64,000 bases of DNA from Glutamicibacter ardleyensis (GTDB lineage: Bacteria > Actinomycetota > Actinomycetes > Actinomycetales > Micrococcaceae), in NCBI RefSeq assembly GCF_014644555.1, contig NZ_BMKX01000001.1:558001-622000 (forward strand), read 5' to 3'. The position numbers and the translations under genes were made by a program. Positions 25,925-35,246 of this stretch are shown here, in pieces. The notes beneath the pieces were generated by a model, which saw only the letters and a program-made list of their open reading frames with translations, ran no database searches and had not been told where the DNA came from. Every line of letters begins with the position of its first letter. The first letter of the stretch is position 1.

Positions 25925-27469
25925 ATGAAGTTTGGACGACTCAGCGCAGCCGCAGGATTTGCTGCTATTGCTCTGGCACTAACCGCCTGCAGCTCCACCC
26001 CCTCCAGCCCGGCCCCTGAGGCAGCTGCGAATCCGGACGCGCGAGCAGTGGTGGCAAACTTCCGTGCTCCAGTTTCCAACTGGGCCCTGGAAAGTGATGA
26101 CGCCTATGTGCTCTCTATTGCCGGTTGCTTGGAAACCCTGACCAAGTATGACCAGACCACAAAGAAGGTTGAGCCGATGCTCGCCACTTCGTGGAAGCAG
26201 GCCTCGGACACCGTCTGGGAATTTGAGCTGCGCAAGAACGTGAAATTCCAGGACGGAACCGCTCTTGATGCCAAGGCCGTCGCTGGCTCGCTGAACCGCG
26301 TGCTTAAAGCCACCGCGCCGGCACGCGCAGTAAATCCTAAGACCATCAGCAAGGTAGAAGCAGCAGATGCCGATACCGTGCGCGTGACGACCCCCGCTGC
26401 TGATCCGCTGTTGCCTTACCGTATGGCCAGCGTGAACGCCGGGGTCCTGTCCCCTGCCGCATACACCGCCAAGGGTATCGATCCGATGAAACATTGCACC
26501 GGCCCCTTTGCCCCGGTGTCGGAAAAAGCCGGACAGTCCTTAACCTTGGACCGCAATGAGAATTACTGGGACGGCGAGGTTAAGCTGGCTGGCGGCGAAA
26601 TCCGCTACATCACCGACGGTGCCACCCGCGCCACCCAGGTGCAGACCGGTGAAGCGGACATCTCCATGTCCATCCCGGCTACCAGCCTGGCCACGTTGGA
26701 AGCAGATGACAAGATCAGCGTGCTGAAAGCAGATTCACCACGCACCTCGACCTTGTACCTAAACAACTCGCGCGCCCCCTTTGACGACGTCAATCTGCGC
26801 AAGGCCGCCACAATGGCCATGGACCTGCCAGCAATAGCAGCCAGCATCTATGAAGGTGCTGCGCAGCCAGCCACCGGCCCCTTTGCCCCAAGCGAAAGCT
26901 GGGCCAACCCAGAGCTTGGCGTGCCACAACTGAACATTGAAGAAGCCAAGAAGCTGGTGGAAGCCTCGGGTTACAAGCAGCAGAAGCCATTGGAGATCAT
27001 CGCGATCACCGAACGTGCCGAGTTCGCCGGGGTCGCTACCATCATCCAGGAACAGTTCAAGCAGATCGGCTTGACGGCCAAGGTAGTCACCAAATCCTAT
27101 GGGGCAGCCGAACCTGATGTACTGGCGGGCAACTACGACATGATCCTCAGCCAGCGCAACCGCATGATTGATATCGCTGATCCGATTGGCTTCCTACAGG
27201 CCGACTACACCTGCGAGGGTGGCTACAACCTGAGCCATTACTGCAATAAGGACTACGACAAGCTCATCTTTCAGGCAACCACCGAGACCGATGAGACCAA
27301 GCGCCATGACCTCTACCGTCAGGCCGGCGATATCCTCGCCGCTGATGCGGCCAACGTGTGGCTAGTCAATGAGCAGGCCATCGACGCGGTGGGCAATTCA
27401 GTACAGGGCTACGTTCAGGATCCACTGACCCGCTACGTGCTGACCAAGGATCTGGCAAAGACTCAGTAA
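25925..27469 (+). CDS. ABC importer solute-binding lipoprotein, family 5 (peptide/nickel/metallophore)
   Basis: This 514-aa protein has a lipobox LTAC with Cys22, so it is a lipid-anchored extracellular binding protein. Features of SBP family 5 are W-EFELRKNVKFQDGT near residue 100, LDRNENYW near 205 and the late RNRMIDIADP region. Family members bind peptides, nickel, opines or metal chelates. A DtxR-like box upstream favours a metal-chelate or siderophore ligand over peptides. It is first in a five-gene cluster with two permeases, a fused ATPase and a PheC-like lipoprotein. Confidence 0.87.
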   Translation: MKFGRLSAAAGFAAIALALTACSSTPSSPAPEAAANPDARAVVANFRAPVSNWALESDDAYVLSIAGCLETLTKYDQTTKKVEPMLATSWKQASDTVWEFELRKNVKFQDGTALDAKAVAGSLNRVLKATAPARAVNPKTISKVEAADADTVRVTTPAADPLLPYRMASVNAGVLSPAAYTAKGIDPMKHCTGPFAPVSEKAGQSLTLDRNENYWDGEVKLAGGEIRYITDGATRATQVQTGEADISMSIPATSLATLEADDKISVLKADSPRTSTLYLNNSRAPFDDVNLRKAATMAMDLPAIAASIYEGAAQPATGPFAPSESWANPELGVPQLNIEEAKKLVEASGYKQQKPLEIIAITERAEFAGVATIIQEQFKQIGLTAKVVTKSYGAAEPDVLAGNYDMILSQRNRMIDIADPIGFLQADYTCEGGYNLSHYCNKDYDKLIFQATTETDETKRHDLYRQAGDILAADAANVWLVNEQAIDAVGNSVQGYVQDPLTRYVLTKDLAKTQ

Positions 27470-27470
27470 G

Positions 27471-28424
27471 TTGCTATCACTGTCCACCTTGCTGCGCAGA
27501 GCCCTAGGACTCTGTGCAGCGGTGTTGCTTTCATCCTTCGCGGTGTTCCTGGTCCCCTTTGTTTCTCCCGGGGAACCGGTGCGCTCCCTGTTGCGCGCCC
27601 GGATGGACATCGGCGCCGCAGATGAGGCCACCGTACAGGCCTACGCACAGCAGTTCGGTCTGCATGATCCAATGCTGGTGCAGTTTGGACGCTGGCTCGG
27701 TCGATTTGTCACCGGAGACATGGGCATCTCCCATATCAGCGGCACCCCGGTAGCTGACCAGGTTTTGCCAGCCATAGCGGTCACGCTGTCCTTGGCGGGC
27801 AGTGCCCTACTGGTGGCCATCGCCGTATCCATTGTTTTGGGAGTCATCTCGGCCACCCGCGCCGGGTCATGGCCAGATAGGCTGATCACCTCGGTGACCC
27901 ATGCGCTCATCGCTATCCCCGAGTACGCGCTGGCCCCACTCTTAGTGTTGCTCTTCGCGGTGCGCTGGTCGCTACTTCCCTCGGCAGGTTTTGATTCCCC
28001 GGCCTCGCTGGTGCTTCCGGTATTCATTTTGGCTTTGCGCCCGATTAGCTTCTTTACCGTCGCGGTGCGCTCAGGGGTACGGCAGGCCTTGGATTCAGAA
28101 CATGTGCTCGCGGCACGAGCCCGCGGATTAAGCAGCACGCAAGCATTGGTGCGTCATGTGGTTCCTCACGGGTTACTTCCCCTATGGACTATGGTCGGCG
28201 TCTGGTTTGCCGGATTGCTGGGTGGCTCGGTGATTGTAGAAGTCATCTTTGCCATTCCTGGAATGGGCCGGCTGATCTTTGACGCGATTGTGGATGCCGA
28301 TATCCCGGTAGCCCAGGGCGGCGTGGTGGTGGTCGTGGCCTGTGCCGTACTAACTACCGGAATCATTGATCTGGTACATAAACTCAGCGATCCCAACGTG
28401 AGGATTGGTGTCCGACATGGCTAA
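27471..28424 (+). CDS. ABC importer permease, Opp/DppB family
   Basis: This is a 317-aa membrane protein with an N-terminal helix, a large extracellular loop and the BPD_transp_1 core. The EAA-like motif lies in ARARGLSSTQALVRHVVPHGLLP. It starts at a TTG (27471) one base after the binding-protein stop, with only a weak ribosome-binding site, so translational coupling is likely. It partners with the next permease in a B/C heterodimer. Confidence 0.88.
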   Translation: MLSLSTLLRRALGLCAAVLLSSFAVFLVPFVSPGEPVRSLLRARMDIGAADEATVQAYAQQFGLHDPMLVQFGRWLGRFVTGDMGISHISGTPVADQVLPAIAVTLSLAGSALLVAIAVSIVLGVISATRAGSWPDRLITSVTHALIAIPEYALAPLLVLLFAVRWSLLPSAGFDSPASLVLPVFILALRPISFFTVAVRSGVRQALDSEHVLAARARGLSSTQALVRHVVPHGLLPLWTMVGVWFAGLLGGSVIVEVIFAIPGMGRLIFDAIVDADIPVAQGGVVVVVACAVLTTGIIDLVHKLSDPNVRIGVRHG

Positions 28425-29268
28425 GAATATATTCAAAAAGATCCTGCTCTCTGCACCCGCGTTCTTCTTGTTGGCAGTGGTGATCGTGACCGTCGCTGCC
28501 CCGTGGATTTCCCCCTATGATCCTGACTCCCAAGATTTACTGAACCGTCTTCAAGGACCTAGCCTGGCCCATCTGTTGGGAACGGATTCTTTGGGTCGCG
28601 ACACTTTGAGCAGGGTGCTGCACGGCGGCCAGTTCTCCCTGTCGGTAGCACTGATCACCACGTTGTTCGCGCTATTGGTGGGCACGGTACTGGGTCTGCT
28701 CAGTGCTGTGCGTGGCGGGTGGCTGGATGAACTCTTCTTACGCGTCAACGACTTGTTGCTCGCCCTGCCAGAAATTGTCATTGCACTGTTGATCATCGCC
28801 GTCATGGGGCCTGGGTTCTTCACCATGGTTCTGTCCGTTGGTGTTGTCGCGTGGACACCTACCGCCCGGCTGGTGCGCTCAATGGCGGCCCAAGCATTGT
28901 CCACCCACCACGTGGAAGCTTCGAAACATGTAGGTGCTTCACGGTGGTTTATTTTGCGCCATCATGTGTTGCCATTTGTGGCTGGACCGGTTCTAGCCCA
29001 GGCTGCATTGCGCTTCGGATTGTTGCTCGTATTGCTCGGCTCGCTGTCCTACCTTGGCATTGGGGTTCAGCCACCGCAGTCTGACTGGGGTTCCATGCTG
29101 GCCGAGGCGCAACCTCATGCAATTCGCTCCCCCTGGGGTCTAATTGCACCGGGTGCCGCGATCTTCCTGGTGAGCTTCTGCGTCACCCTGTTGGGTAATC
29201 GAATTACCCATGTACTGGGCGGAGACGACGTTCTTGCTACCGAGACCAAGGCCGAAGCCCATGACTAA
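28417..29268 (+). CDS. ABC importer permease, Opp/DppC family
   Basis: This is the second permease, about 283 aa. PWISPYDPDSQDLLNRLQGPS, then LLGTDSLGRDTLSR, are typical of the DppC N-terminus. The coupling loop is ASKHVGASRWFILRHHVLP. Starts at ATG 28417, GTG 28408 or TTG 28405 are possible. An AGGA at 28401 fits the GTG loosely. It overlaps the preceding permease. The next gene starts 8 nt before its stop. Confidence 0.88.
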   Translation: MAKNIFKKILLSAPAFFLLAVVIVTVAAPWISPYDPDSQDLLNRLQGPSLAHLLGTDSLGRDTLSRVLHGGQFSLSVALITTLFALLVGTVLGLLSAVRGGWLDELFLRVNDLLLALPEIVIALLIIAVMGPGFFTMVLSVGVVAWTPTARLVRSMAAQALSTHHVEASKHVGASRWFILRHHVLPFVAGPVLAQAALRFGLLLVLLGSLSYLGIGVQPPQSDWGSMLAEAQPHAIRSPWGLIAPGAAIFLVSFCVTLLGNRITHVLGGDDVLATETKAEAHD

Positions 29269-30799
29269 AGAACTTGAATTCATTGATCTTTCGGTCAGTG
29301 CTGGTGAAAAACCCCTGCTCTCCAAAGTCCGCGGCGCACTGCGAGCTGGCGAATTGGTGGCGGTTGTTGGACGCTCGGGATCCGGAAAGACGCTGCTCAC
29401 CAAGGCGATTATTGGCCTGCTACCGCAGTCACTGCACGCCGAAGGGCAGATTCTTTTAGACGGCCAACGCCTTGATCAGCTCAGCGACAAGGAGCTGGAT
29501 GCTGTGCGCGGACGGCGCATCAGCATGCTTTTCCAGCAGCCCAAGCGCGTGATGAACCCGCGCCTGACCGTCCGCGCGCACCTGCTCGAAGCCATGGGTG
29601 TCCGAGGACCGAACAAAGCCCGTAAGCACGAAGATCAGGTTCGCACCTTGTTGGAAGAAGTGGGCTTATCCCCTGCAGCGGATATTGCCTCAAAGCGTCC
29701 AGATCAGCTCTCCGGAGGTATGGCCCAACGCGCCATGCTTGCCATTGCCTTGGCTGCTGACCCAGAGTTCATCCTGGCTGATGAGCCAACGTCCTCACTG
29801 GATTCAATTCTCAAGTCAGAGGTGTTGCAGCTGCTGCGCCGAAAGCAGCAAGAGCGTGGTGTGGGAGTTCTATTCATTACCCATGACATCGCCAGCGTCC
29901 AGCACATCGCTGACCGCATCGTGGTGGTCAGCGATGGTCAGATTGTTGACCAGTGCCCTACCGCGCAGATCTTTTCCAAGGACCGCCACGCCAAAACACG
30001 GGAGCTTGTCGAAGCTAGCCTGCCCTCGGTACGTGGACCGCGCACAGATAGTTCCGTCTGTCTGCTTGAAGCAGTGGACGCGAGCAAGAACTACACCCGC
30101 CGGGCTAAAGGTCCTGCCGCATTGCAGCCCACCACACTAAGTATTCATGGCGGGCAAGTATTAGGAGTTGTGGGCCGTTCTGGTTCCGGCAAAAGTACCT
30201 TTGCCAGACTCCTTGCAGGGCTGGAACAGCCAACGACCGGACAGATTATTGACAGGCAACAAAGCGAGAAGGCAACGCGAGTACAGGTCATTGCCCAGGA
30301 GCCCTACTCATCCTTTGACCCGCGGCTTTCACTGCGCATTTCCATCAGTGCAGCGGTGCATCGTTTACCAGAATCCCAGGCAAACGAACGCATGGCGCAA
30401 GCCATGGTTCAGGTGGGACTGCCCGACGAATTACTGGACCGCAGGCCCGGACAGTGTTCCGGTGGACAACTACAGCGGATAGCTATCGCCAGGGCTTTGC
30501 TGACCGAGCCGCAGGTTTTGATCTGTGATGAATCAACCTCAGCACTGGATTCGGTAGCCCAGCGCCATATCCTTGATCTGTTGCTTCGCTTGCGCGACCA
30601 GATGGGGCTAAGCCTCGTGGTCATTTCCCATGACATGGATGTAATCCGCTATGTCAGTGATGACGTGGCGGTGTTCTTTGAAGGTGAGCTCGTGGAGCGC
30701 CGACCACTAGCTGACTTCTTGGCCACCCCTACCCACCAACACAGCAAGGACCTGGTGGCAGCACTGGATCTCACGGCAGTGGCGGCTGATCACGGATAA
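29261..30799 (+). CDS. ABC importer ATPase, two fused nucleotide-binding domains (DppD-DppF type)
   Basis: This protein of about 512 aa carries two complete ATPase domains. The first has Walker A GRSGSGKT, signature LSGGMAQR and Walker B FILADEPTSS. The second has GRSGSGKST, CSGGQLQR and VLICDESTSALD. Fusion of the D and F subunits is common in actinobacterial Opp-like importers. The ATG at 29261 lies inside the end of the permease gene (8-nt overlap). It powers the importer from the cytoplasmic side. Confidence 0.92.
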   Translation: MTKELEFIDLSVSAGEKPLLSKVRGALRAGELVAVVGRSGSGKTLLTKAIIGLLPQSLHAEGQILLDGQRLDQLSDKELDAVRGRRISMLFQQPKRVMNPRLTVRAHLLEAMGVRGPNKARKHEDQVRTLLEEVGLSPAADIASKRPDQLSGGMAQRAMLAIALAADPEFILADEPTSSLDSILKSEVLQLLRRKQQERGVGVLFITHDIASVQHIADRIVVVSDGQIVDQCPTAQIFSKDRHAKTRELVEASLPSVRGPRTDSSVCLLEAVDASKNYTRRAKGPAALQPTTLSIHGGQVLGVVGRSGSGKSTFARLLAGLEQPTTGQIIDRQQSEKATRVQVIAQEPYSSFDPRLSLRISISAAVHRLPESQANERMAQAMVQVGLPDELLDRRPGQCSGGQLQRIAIARALLTEPQVLICDESTSALDSVAQRHILDLLLRLRDQMGLSLVVISHDMDVIRYVSDDVAVFFEGELVERRPLADFLATPTHQHSKDLVAALDLTAVAADHG

Positions 30800-30867
30800 T
30801 TATTCTGCGCGTAAGAAAAGCCAGAATTCTTGTGCCTGCGCCTTCAGCCCTTATAGGTTGATGGTTT

Positions 30868-31713
30868 ATGAGCGACAAGCCACAGAAGAAACCAACCATC
30901 GCCCGCCAGTTACCATTGCTAGCACTCGGCGCCACGCTGCTCCTCTCCGGATGCTCGGCTCCCGCCCAGGACCCCGGCGCCGGCGACGACAAAGACCCAG
31001 TAGCCCAGGACAGTCGGCTGACTACCATCAGCGACTCGGGAACGCTCAAGGTCTGCACGACTGGCGATTACCGGCCATTCACATATCTGGATCCCAAGTC
31101 CGGTGAATGGTCAGGTATCGACATCACGATGGCCAAGAATCTTGCCCAGTCGCTTGGCGCCGAACCCGAGTTCATTCAGACCACATGGAAAGATCTGATG
31201 CCAGACTTCAAATCCAAGTGTGATCTCGCAGTGGGTGGCGTTTCGATTTCCTTGGAACGCTCACAACAGGCTTATTTCAGCGAAGCCACCTTGGACGAGG
31301 GAAAGACTCCCATCACACTGTGTGAAAACGTGGAGAAGTACGACACCATCAAGGAAATCAATAAACCCGGAGTCCGGTCGATTACTCCGATTGGTGGAAC
31401 CAACGAGAAGTTTGCTGACGAGCATTACTCGGACGGAGAGATCATTCGATTCGAAGACAACAACAAGATCTTTGATGAGATTATCGCCGGACGTGCTGAC
31501 GTGATGACCACCGACGCATCAGAAACTCGGTGGGTCGCCAATGAGCATCCAGAGCTGTGTGCGGTACATCCAGATAAGCCATTCAATTTCTCTCAAAAGG
31601 CCTATCTCTTGCCGCTGGGTGACGATGAATTCCAAGAGTACGTGGATCAGTGGCTGAACATGTCTAAAAATGATGGGACGCTCAAAGCGGCCGAAAAGCC
31701 GTGGTTTGGCTAG
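30868..31713 (+). CDS. PheC-like cyclohexadienyl dehydratase / SBP family 3 lipoprotein
   Basis: This 281-aa lipoprotein (lipobox LLSGC, Cys29) looks unusually close to the periplasmic cyclohexadienyl dehydratase PheC of Pseudomonas, as I recall its sequence. Shared stretches include TTGDYRPF, WKDLMPDF, GKTPITLC, GGTNEKF, PELCAVHP and EKAYLLP-like QKAYLLP. In PheC a Glu in GGTNEKF is thought to act as the general acid. It is present here as Glu180. The enzyme converts prephenate or arogenate to phenylpyruvate or phenylalanine outside the membrane. Alternatively it is a plain amino-acid-type binding protein. It follows the ABC ATPase by 68 bp and may be the last gene of that cluster. Confidence 0.7.
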   Translation: MSDKPQKKPTIARQLPLLALGATLLLSGCSAPAQDPGAGDDKDPVAQDSRLTTISDSGTLKVCTTGDYRPFTYLDPKSGEWSGIDITMAKNLAQSLGAEPEFIQTTWKDLMPDFKSKCDLAVGGVSISLERSQQAYFSEATLDEGKTPITLCENVEKYDTIKEINKPGVRSITPIGGTNEKFADEHYSDGEIIRFEDNNKIFDEIIAGRADVMTTDASETRWVANEHPELCAVHPDKPFNFSQKAYLLPLGDDEFQEYVDQWLNMSKNDGTLKAAEKPWFG

Positions 31714-31748
31714 CCTCGGAGCAAGGGGCATAACCAACGAATAAACGT

Positions 31749-31790
31749 TCAGACCCCACTCACCGAGAAGTCTCGGTGAGTGGGGTCTGA
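31749..31790. terminator. 20-bp perfect hairpin terminator, 2-nt loop
   Basis: TCAGACCCCACTCACCGAGA pairs exactly with its complement around an AG loop. It sits between the PheC-like gene and the convergent reductase gene. No U-tract follows. Confidence 0.85.
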
Positions 31791-31809
31791 GTGGTCTAAA
31801 GAGTCACTG

Positions 31810-32883
31810 CTAGTTCTGCCAGAACGGGTAATCCGTGTAGCCCTGCGGTCCCTCCGTGTAGAACGTGGAGGCATCCGGTTCATTCAGCGGCAGTTCCTCG
31901 CGCCAGCGGCGTACCAAGTCTGGATTTGAAATAGCCGGACGGCCAACAACTACTGCGTCTCCCCAGCCTCCGGCAGCCACCGTCGCTGCATCTTCGTAGG
32001 TGGTGATCGTCTGGAAACCGGTGTTGATCAATACCGGACCGCCAAAAGCGGTACGCAATGACTGGACCAGCTCACCGGACGGATCCTTATGCAGAATGCT
32101 CAGTGCGGCCAGACCCAGCGGAGCGATTCCTTCAAGCAATGTCTGATAGGTGGCAGCGACGTCCGCGGCGTCATTTTCTACTGCACTTTGCACGTTGTGC
32201 TCAGGTGAAATGCGCAGACCAGTCTTTCCCGCGCCGATCTCTTTGGCCACGGCGGTGACGACCTCGATGACAAAGCGTGCACGGTTCTCTGGTGATCCGC
32301 CATACGCGTCAGTTCGGGTGTTGGAGCTCGGTGCGAGGAACTCATGGAGAAGATACCCGTTGGCACCGTGCAGCTCGACGCCGTCAAACCCGGCAGCGAT
32401 GGCATTGCGGGATCCCCGCACAAATTCTTCAATGATGCCCGGAAGCTCGTCGCTGGTCAGTGCGTGCGGTACCGGGTAGTCATGTTTGCCGGTGTAGGTG
32501 CGTGATTGGCCTTCCACCGCAATGGCGCTGGGGGCAACCACGTGATCAATCCCGGTAGTTTCCGGATGAGTCACCCGCCCTGCATGCATCACCTGTGCCA
32601 CGATCAATCCGCCTTCAGCATGCACGGCATCGGTGACCTTTTTCCACCCGGCAATCTGTTCCTCAGTGGCCAGACCGGGCTGACGGACAAATCCCTGCCC
32701 GGTGACGCTGGGGTAAACACCTTCGCTGACAATCAGACCCATGGAGGCGCGTTGACGGTAGTACTCGACTACTTGCTCGTTGGGCACTCCGTCTTCGCGT
32801 GAACGTGATCGTGTCAAAGGTGCCATAACCAGGCGATTTGAAAGCTTGAGGTCCCCGAGGGTAATCGGTGAGAACAGATCCAT
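31810..32883 (-). CDS. Old Yellow Enzyme family flavin reductase (NemA-like)
   Basis: This 357-aa FMN-dependent alkene reductase starts MDLFSPITLGDLKLSNRLVM. The conserved substrate-binding His...Asn set appears in VELHGANGYLLHEF, and NTRTDAYGGSPENRARF is a family signature. It reduces activated C=C bonds (enones, N-ethylmaleimide) or nitro groups with NAD(P)H. I took the ATG at 32883, which has AGGAG 8 nt upstream. An in-frame ATG at 32916 lacks a ribosome-binding site. It is an isolated gene. Confidence 0.93.
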   Translation of the reverse strand: MDLFSPITLGDLKLSNRLVMAPLTRSRSREDGVPNEQVVEYYRQRASMGLIVSEGVYPSVTGQGFVRQPGLATEEQIAGWKKVTDAVHAEGGLIVAQVMHAGRVTHPETTGIDHVVAPSAIAVEGQSRTYTGKHDYPVPHALTSDELPGIIEEFVRGSRNAIAAGFDGVELHGANGYLLHEFLAPSSNTRTDAYGGSPENRARFVIEVVTAVAKEIGAGKTGLRISPEHNVQSAVENDAADVAATYQTLLEGIAPLGLAALSILHKDPSGELVQSLRTAFGGPVLINTGFQTITTYEDAATVAAGGWGDAVVVGRPAISNPDLVRRWREELPLNEPDASTFYTEGPQGYTDYPFWQN

Positions 32884-33061
32884 AGGTGAAACTCCTGAAG
32901 ATTGTAGGTATCTCATCCAACCAGCTCAGGCGCGGCTCTATTCCGCGATCCGGCAGAAGGTGACGCGTGGGACACTGCACTCGCCTCTGGGCCCACGGAG
33001 CAAGTGCTTTCAGCGGTGCAGCCGGTTCAGAAGAGGTAATGGGTAAGAGTCTGGCCCGAAC

Positions 33062-34483
33062 CTAGGCCCCGGAGGTAGTTGACTCGGGAGTCCCTAGCAT
33101 TTGATGGACCCGGTGCGCGGTCCTGTGCATGAAATCCTGGTCGTGGGTGGAGAGAAGCACCGATCCCCCGCGATTCAGCACCGAGTCGATGACCTCTTGC
33201 AAGCATGCCAACCCGGCAGAGTCCAAGGCTTCGGTTGGTTCGTCCAAGAGGAGAACCTGCGGTTCTCGGACTAGGACGGTCGCTAGTGCTACGAGCCTGC
33301 GTGCCGAAGCCGGCAACTCATAGGGATGGGTCTCGGCGAAAGCTTCCAATCCGAGTTGCGAGAGGACTTCCGGAACACGCAATCGTTGTTTGCCCTTCTT
33401 TGGAAGGCCAAAAGATACCTCGCGCAATACGGTGCGTTCGAATAGCTGGTCGGAGGAATTCTGCAGAAGCATGCCGGTAGAAGCTGATACCGCCAGGGTG
33501 CCGGCGGTTGGCCGCAGCAGCCCTGCGGCTGTTTTGAGCACCGTGGTTTTACCCGATCCATTCGCACCCGCCAGCCCGACGCATTCACCGGCCCGTACCT
33601 GCAGATCCAGCCCGTCGACTACTGGACGCTCGGCCCCCGGATAACCCAGTTGGACCCCGCTGAAGTCCAAGAGAATCTCCGCTTCGCCAGGAGTGGCACG
33701 CCACTGAGTTGGCTCGGATACGGGTTGCTGCACATGTTCTTCTGCTGAGATCTTGCTTAGTTGCCCATCCACTAGTTTCCCTAGTGCATCTGTGTTGTCG
33801 GCCCACGGTTTGGCAGTCCGGCTCAAGACCACCATTGCGGTGCCGTCAGCGCGAAGCCGAGAAATCATTTCGGTCACTGCATCCGTCGCCCAGGAGTCCA
33901 AACCCGCCAGCGGCTCATCCAAGACCATGACGGAAGGCTCCGAAATAGCCAAGGCTGCCAAGGCGACGAGTCGTTCCTGACCGCCAGAAAGCTTGGCAGG
34001 ATCGCGTTCAAGCAAATGGTCTAGGCCCAGCTGCTTGGAAAGCCCAGCGATGCGCTGGCGCATCTCTTCTCGTGGCACGCCCTCGTTTTCGAGCGAGAAT
34101 ACGAGTTCCTCGGCAACCCTTTCACGGATCCGTGAAAGATAGTGCCCAGCTTCCTGAGGAAGCAAACCGACGTGCTTGGCCCACCCTGCCACATTAATGC
34201 GCTGGCTTTCCAGATCCGTATATTCAATCCGTTGCCCAGCTAGGTTCATTGTTCCCAGGCATTGGTCCGCGCCCTGCCGCGGCAAGATTCCGGCGAGCAC
34301 CTCGCCCAGCGTGGACTTGCCTGAACCGGATTCCCCGACAACCACAGTCAATGAGCCCGGAGCCAAATTCATCTCAATGCGCTGCAAGGAATCAAGCTCG
34401 GCACCGGAATAGCGAAAGCGCTTTATGTTGAGGTCGAGCAGCACAGAATTCTCCGTGCGTGAGTTCTCTTGATTCTCTATCAT
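33062..34483 (-). CDS. ECF transporter ATPase, two fused domains (EcfA-A')
   Basis: This 473-aa protein carries two ABC ATPase domains. The first has Walker A GESGSGKST, LSGGQERL and VMVLDEPLAGLD. The second has GANGSGKTT, a weakened signature (ELPASARRL in place of LSGGQ) and VLLLDEPTEALD. Fused A components are common in actinobacterial ECF systems. The ATG at 34483 overlaps the EcfT stop (ATGA) and has GGGGGAG upstream. It energises uptake together with the T and S components encoded before it. Confidence 0.88.
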   Translation of the reverse strand: MIENQENSRTENSVLLDLNIKRFRYSGAELDSLQRIEMNLAPGSLTVVVGESGSGKSTLGEVLAGILPRQGADQCLGTMNLAGQRIEYTDLESQRINVAGWAKHVGLLPQEAGHYLSRIRERVAEELVFSLENEGVPREEMRQRIAGLSKQLGLDHLLERDPAKLSGGQERLVALAALAISEPSVMVLDEPLAGLDSWATDAVTEMISRLRADGTAMVVLSRTAKPWADNTDALGKLVDGQLSKISAEEHVQQPVSEPTQWRATPGEAEILLDFSGVQLGYPGAERPVVDGLDLQVRAGECVGLAGANGSGKTTVLKTAAGLLRPTAGTLAVSASTGMLLQNSSDQLFERTVLREVSFGLPKKGKQRLRVPEVLSQLGLEAFAETHPYELPASARRLVALATVLVREPQVLLLDEPTEALDSAGLACLQEVIDSVLNRGGSVLLSTHDQDFMHRTAHRVHQMLGTPESTTSGA

Positions 34484-35235
34484 CGACTCCCCCAGAAGGG
34501 TGCCAATATTGCTATCGGGCCCAGTACGGCGAAGAGCAAGGCAACCCAACGGACACGTTGCTGGGTGACAGAATCTGCGACGGTACGCAATCTGGCGTGG
34601 GATCCGGCGGCGGGAAAACCGCGGGCTGACAGGTGAGCCGACCTGTCATGGGCATCCTGCAAGGAGGCGAGCACCAGCGGAACCGCTCGCAACCGCACCC
34701 GTTGGAACCAACCCGAAAGACCACGTCCAGTTCCCGCTTGGCGTAGTGCCTGCGCTTGGCCGATAGTGCGCTGTTTCTCGGCCATATGAGGCAGGAGGAA
34801 CAGCGTGGCGGCCAGCAGGTATCCCACCTGAGGCGGTGCCGGAGACAAGTCTATGGCCGCCACCAGCTGATGCTTGTCGATCAGCAAGGTGCAGAGCAGT
34901 CCTGCCACCACCAGCACCGCGGTGCGCAGACCCAAAACCATGGCAGTTTCCAATCCACTTACAGTCACCCGGAACGGCCCAGCTGCAGCTATGAGCCCGG
35001 ACGCATCCTGAGAGACGAGCCCATGGATCAGAAGCAAAGAAGCGAACGTAGGAATCAGGATGGAAGCGCTCAGGACAGCTAACCGTCGCAGATGCCCTGT
35101 CCAACCGGCAACCAGCGCACAGGCAGTGAGGACCGCGCAACTCACCCACCAGAGGTTGGCGGCGGTGGCCATCGTGACGACGGCCGCTGCCAGTGCCAGT
35201 ACGGTAAATGGATGCAGGTTGATGGACTTGGGCAT
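34480..35235 (-). CDS. ECF transporter transmembrane component EcfT
   Basis: This 251-aa membrane protein of the CbiQ/EcfT family has about five helices. Its two coupling motifs are near AQALRQAGTG and SAHLSARGFPA, the latter the classical A-R-G motif that contacts the ATPase. It starts 11 bp after the S component and overlaps the ATPase by 4 nt, so the three genes form one unit. Confidence 0.87.
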   Translation of the reverse strand: MPKSINLHPFTVLALAAAVVTMATAANLWWVSCAVLTACALVAGWTGHLRRLAVLSASILIPTFASLLLIHGLVSQDASGLIAAAGPFRVTVSGLETAMVLGLRTAVLVVAGLLCTLLIDKHQLVAAIDLSPAPPQVGYLLAATLFLLPHMAEKQRTIGQAQALRQAGTGRGLSGWFQRVRLRAVPLVLASLQDAHDRSAHLSARGFPAAGSHARLRTVADSVTQQRVRWVALLFAVLGPIAILAPFWGSR

Positions 35236-35246
35236 AGCGGATGGAC

